In this document: positions 61,445 to 64,000 of the stretch, piece after piece
How the letters are laid out: the number at the start of each line of letters is the position of its first letter
Numbering within the stretch: position 1 is the first letter of the stretch
Assembly: GCA_030620095.1 (NCBI GenBank)
Contig: JAUTXW010005212.1
Location: forward strand, 770,001 to 834,000
Source: Kuschelorhynchus macadamiae
Taxonomy: Eukaryota; Arthropoda; Insecta; Coleoptera; Curculionidae
Length of the DNA stretch: 64,000 bases
Direction of reading: 5' to 3'
Notes under the pieces: model-generated
The model's input: only the letters and a program-made list of their open reading frames with translations
What the model was told of the DNA's origin: nothing
Database searches by the model: none
Position numbers and translations under genes: made by a program

Positions 61445-62146
61445 GATTAATTTCGCCATCTTGGATTCTTACCAAAATTCTACCAGTTGATTTCTACGCA
61501 ATACTTGATTTTTGTGCAAAATTTAAAGGAATTTGGATAAACTGTTTTTAGCAAATTTTTTTTAATATTTCACTAGGCCGCATTTTGTTTCGCCATATTG
61601 GATTTTTACTAAAATATTACCGGGTCATCTCCATATAATCCTTAATATATCTTCACGTTTTAGCGTCCATAGATGCCAGAAAACATGTTCCCTCAGTTCA
61701 GGGTTTTTTTAGCTAGCTGCGAAATGACAGGCAGATAGATAGACAGACTACAATTCTACTATTCTTCACACTTATCCTTTCACAAATTTTGTAATCGATC
61801 TAATAAGTAGTTTTTCCGGCTGATTTTCTAAAAATTGTATTATGCCGTCATTTTGTTTCACCATTTAACATTTCACTGAGCCGCCATTTCATTTTTTTCG
61901 CGATATTGGATTTTTACCAAAATGTCAGCAGGTCGTCCCCATATGACCCTTAATTTTTAAACAAAATTTGAAGTCAATCGGAAAAGTTGTTTTTTAGCTA
62001 TGCCGCGAACAGAGATCGACAGACCGACGGAATTGAGAAAACATCTTTCTCCATATCCAGGGATCCTAAAAGGTGAGGATTTGTAAATACCTGTAAGGGT
62101 TATCTTTCCACGCTTACACTACTTACCTTTTATTAGGGAAGTAAAA
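61445..62146 (+). repeat. Dispersed repeat family A (plus copy)
   Basis: CGCCATCTTGGATTCTTACC, then GGCCGCATTTTGTTTCGCC near 61575 and GAGCCGCCATTTCATTTT near 61875, ending with ACCGACGGAATTGAGAAAAC (62022) and the hairpin-type end TACCTTTTATTAGGGAAGTA. Confidence 0.72.
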
Positions 62147-63450
62147 ACAAAGCCAGACTAATATATAAGATGTACAGTTTTTCCCGATGACATTTTATTT
62201 TTTAAAAAGCCAAAAGTGCGGAGCTTTCCGAAATTTATTCTAATATATAAAAACAAAAAATTGATAAATTGAAAAATATAAATGTAATTTATATTATGGT
62301 TTATGGAGCAATTTTTCCAAGAGTTTTTCTCTGTTATATATGAAGTTAGGAAAAAACCTGTACGACGTTTCCTGGTCCACACAATAAGGTAAATTTTGAT
62401 ATAGTATTAAATTTCAAATTCAAATATGTAATTCTTTCACGCCACTCCCCGAAAGGGAAGACCTTGTGTGTATGTTAATAAGGGAAGAAGAATAATTCAA
62501 ATTACATCTTCAAATAATAAAAATACTCATGGCTTTGTACGTTTTTTTAACAAGTGATACCATATTTTTCAAAGTAAATTCATAAATTACTTGATAATCG
62601 CTTTCTTGCGTAAACTGTAGGTAGAAAAGGAAAACTTTTGAGGAACGTACATTTTTCATTATTTCTTCAGCATATTAATTAGCACTGTCCTAAGTCTATT
62701 TTTTAGAAAGATTATCACACATTTTATAAAAACATTTTTAAAATCTGAAAATTTTATGATCTCTTGTTTGTTAAACTATACTTTATTATTTACATAAACA
62801 ATAATTTAAAATAAAAAATGTATACCAACATATATTAACGGGCGAGGTAGGAACCAAGTTTTTTCTGCTAACGGCACTTTTCTTGAGCACTGATATATTT
62901 TCGACTTAACATATGACGAATAAATATATGTTTTTCTATAGTATGTTTAAAACTAAATACTCCAGATAATGGGAGTAATATATCTTCTAGAAATTAGGGG
63001 AAAATCTCCTATAAACGATAGTAGCTTTATTACCTGATAATTGTGTAAGAAAGGTTTCATTTTGGCTGTAAACATTAAGATTTTTACCAGAGGTGTGAGT
63101 GCAGGGCGGTAGTTACATATCCGTTGCAAACAAATAAGGACCACTACAGCTTGTTAAGAAGTAATATCGGATATTTTTTAACTAGAATTAGGTTTGTCAT
63201 AAAGAAAAATGTCTAAAACAGGGTTTATTCTGTAACAAATGCCTAAGCAACGATACTTTAAAACTTACGAAAATGAAGTATGATATTTTTTACGTGTTTA
63301 TAAAACGAAATATTGTAGTGACTATGTGGCTTAAGTATTATTTCACTTTTGCTGCCAACCAATTTTTAATAACAGTATCGATGGGTAAACCACCTTCAGA
63401 AACTGTATACAAGAATCCCATTTAGGAGGGTATCCCAAGGGATCCCTACT
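62147..63450. other. Unassigned AT-rich sequence
   Basis: No gene recognised. Confidence 0.4.
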
Positions 63451-63540
63451 GAATTCCACGAAATTCCACGGAAGTCCATGGAATCCCACGGAATTCCACG
63501 GAATCGCAAAGAATTCCACACAATCTTGCGGAATCACACA
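63451..63540. repeat. 10 bp minisatellite, nine units
   Basis: Nine successive units of exactly 10 bp related to GAATTCCACG, from exact copies to units such as GAATCGCAAA. No unit changes length. The minus-strand frame through it gives a periodic peptide (PWNSVGFHG, PWNFVEFS), which is a by-product. Confidence 0.9.
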
Positions 63541-64000
63541 ATTTTTTATTATTTGTTTTACTTTTTTATACAAAACAAAATTAGATAAATGTTAGTCTGA
63601 GGCTAATTTTTACTTAGTGATATAAAAAAAATATTGTAGACCCATCAAACATTTCAAATTCATGAAATAAACTCATATGAAGTATGTAAATTTCAAGTAT
63701 TCAAAAACTTTTATATAGTACATATGTATTAAAAATGCATTTATTTTGACTATTAAAAAAGCTTTATAAAGTTAACAATTTTGTAATATATTTTAAATCA
63801 ACTTGATTTAGGCATAGTAGTAATATTTCTGGATATAGAAAAGGAGGAGGCACAAAAAACAAATATTATCTAAATAAATGTATATTAATTAAATATGGCA
63901 ACATATTTTGAAAAATGTTGAACAATTTCAACTAAGGCTTTGTTTATATTTTTTATAGCTTGCTTCTATTATAAGTTTATCATGCCTAGAAAGTGGAAGA
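63541..64000. other. Unassigned AT-rich sequence
   Basis: No gene recognised up to the window end. Confidence 0.4.

Overview
The window looks like non-coding, transposon-dominated DNA from a large, AT-rich animal genome. An insect or other arthropod is the best fit, by inference: the element mix (R4/Dong-type LINE, I/Jockey-type LINEs, Penelope-like elements, Tc1/mariner, hAT and probable P-superfamily DNA transposons), very long (TA)n tracts and no operon-like coding are all typical. No rRNA, tRNA, CRISPR array or bacterial gene was seen. No complete host gene can be demonstrated.

Layout. 1-6.1 kb: AT-rich sequence with hammerhead-like relics and a hAT transposase C-terminal fragment. 6.1-9.75 kb: a dispersed non-coding repeat, then a 1.4 kb tandem duplication whose 3' end carries the start of an R4/Dong-like retrotransposon. 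9.5-20.8 kb: that retrotransposon, split by an 8.8 kb insertion (10422-19239) that has about 97 bp terminal inverted repeats, an 8 bp target duplication and a THAP-type zinc finger, so probably a P-superfamily transposon; it contains further nested repeats and LINE scraps. 20.85-23.6 kb: two LINE remnants on opposite strands. 24.4-26 kb: an inverted pair carrying hammerhead-like motifs, a hAT-like MITE rich in ATCGATA motifs, and a 120 bp palindrome. 28.7-31.3 kb: the best preserved element, a head-to-head inverted pair of Penelope-like copies encoding RT and a GIY-YIG endonuclease, each ending in a hammerhead-like fold. 37.8-38.65 kb: mariner-like transposase pseudogene. 39.3-39.6 kb: unidentified coding remnant. 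41.2-44.3 kb: promoter-like signals followed by an unidentified, less AT-biased coding locus. 45.5-46.7, 52.7-53.5 and 61.4-62.1 kb: more copies of the dispersed repeat. 49.9-51.2 kb: LINE remnant. 56.5-57.4 kb: Tc1-like transposase pseudogene followed by a palindromic MITE that also occurs at 16.7 kb. 63.45-63.54 kb: a perfectly phased 10 bp minisatellite.

Three short exon-like islands, all on the minus strand (58.4, 48.6 and 35.0 kb), could be exons of one or more long-intron host genes with the transposons lying in introns; this is inference. The best leads for something unusual are the Penelope-associated hammerhead with paired U3/A8 in place of C3/G8, the P-like element nested in an R4/Dong element that itself sits in TAA repeats, the palindromic MITE family, and the unidentified locus at 41.2-44.3 kb.
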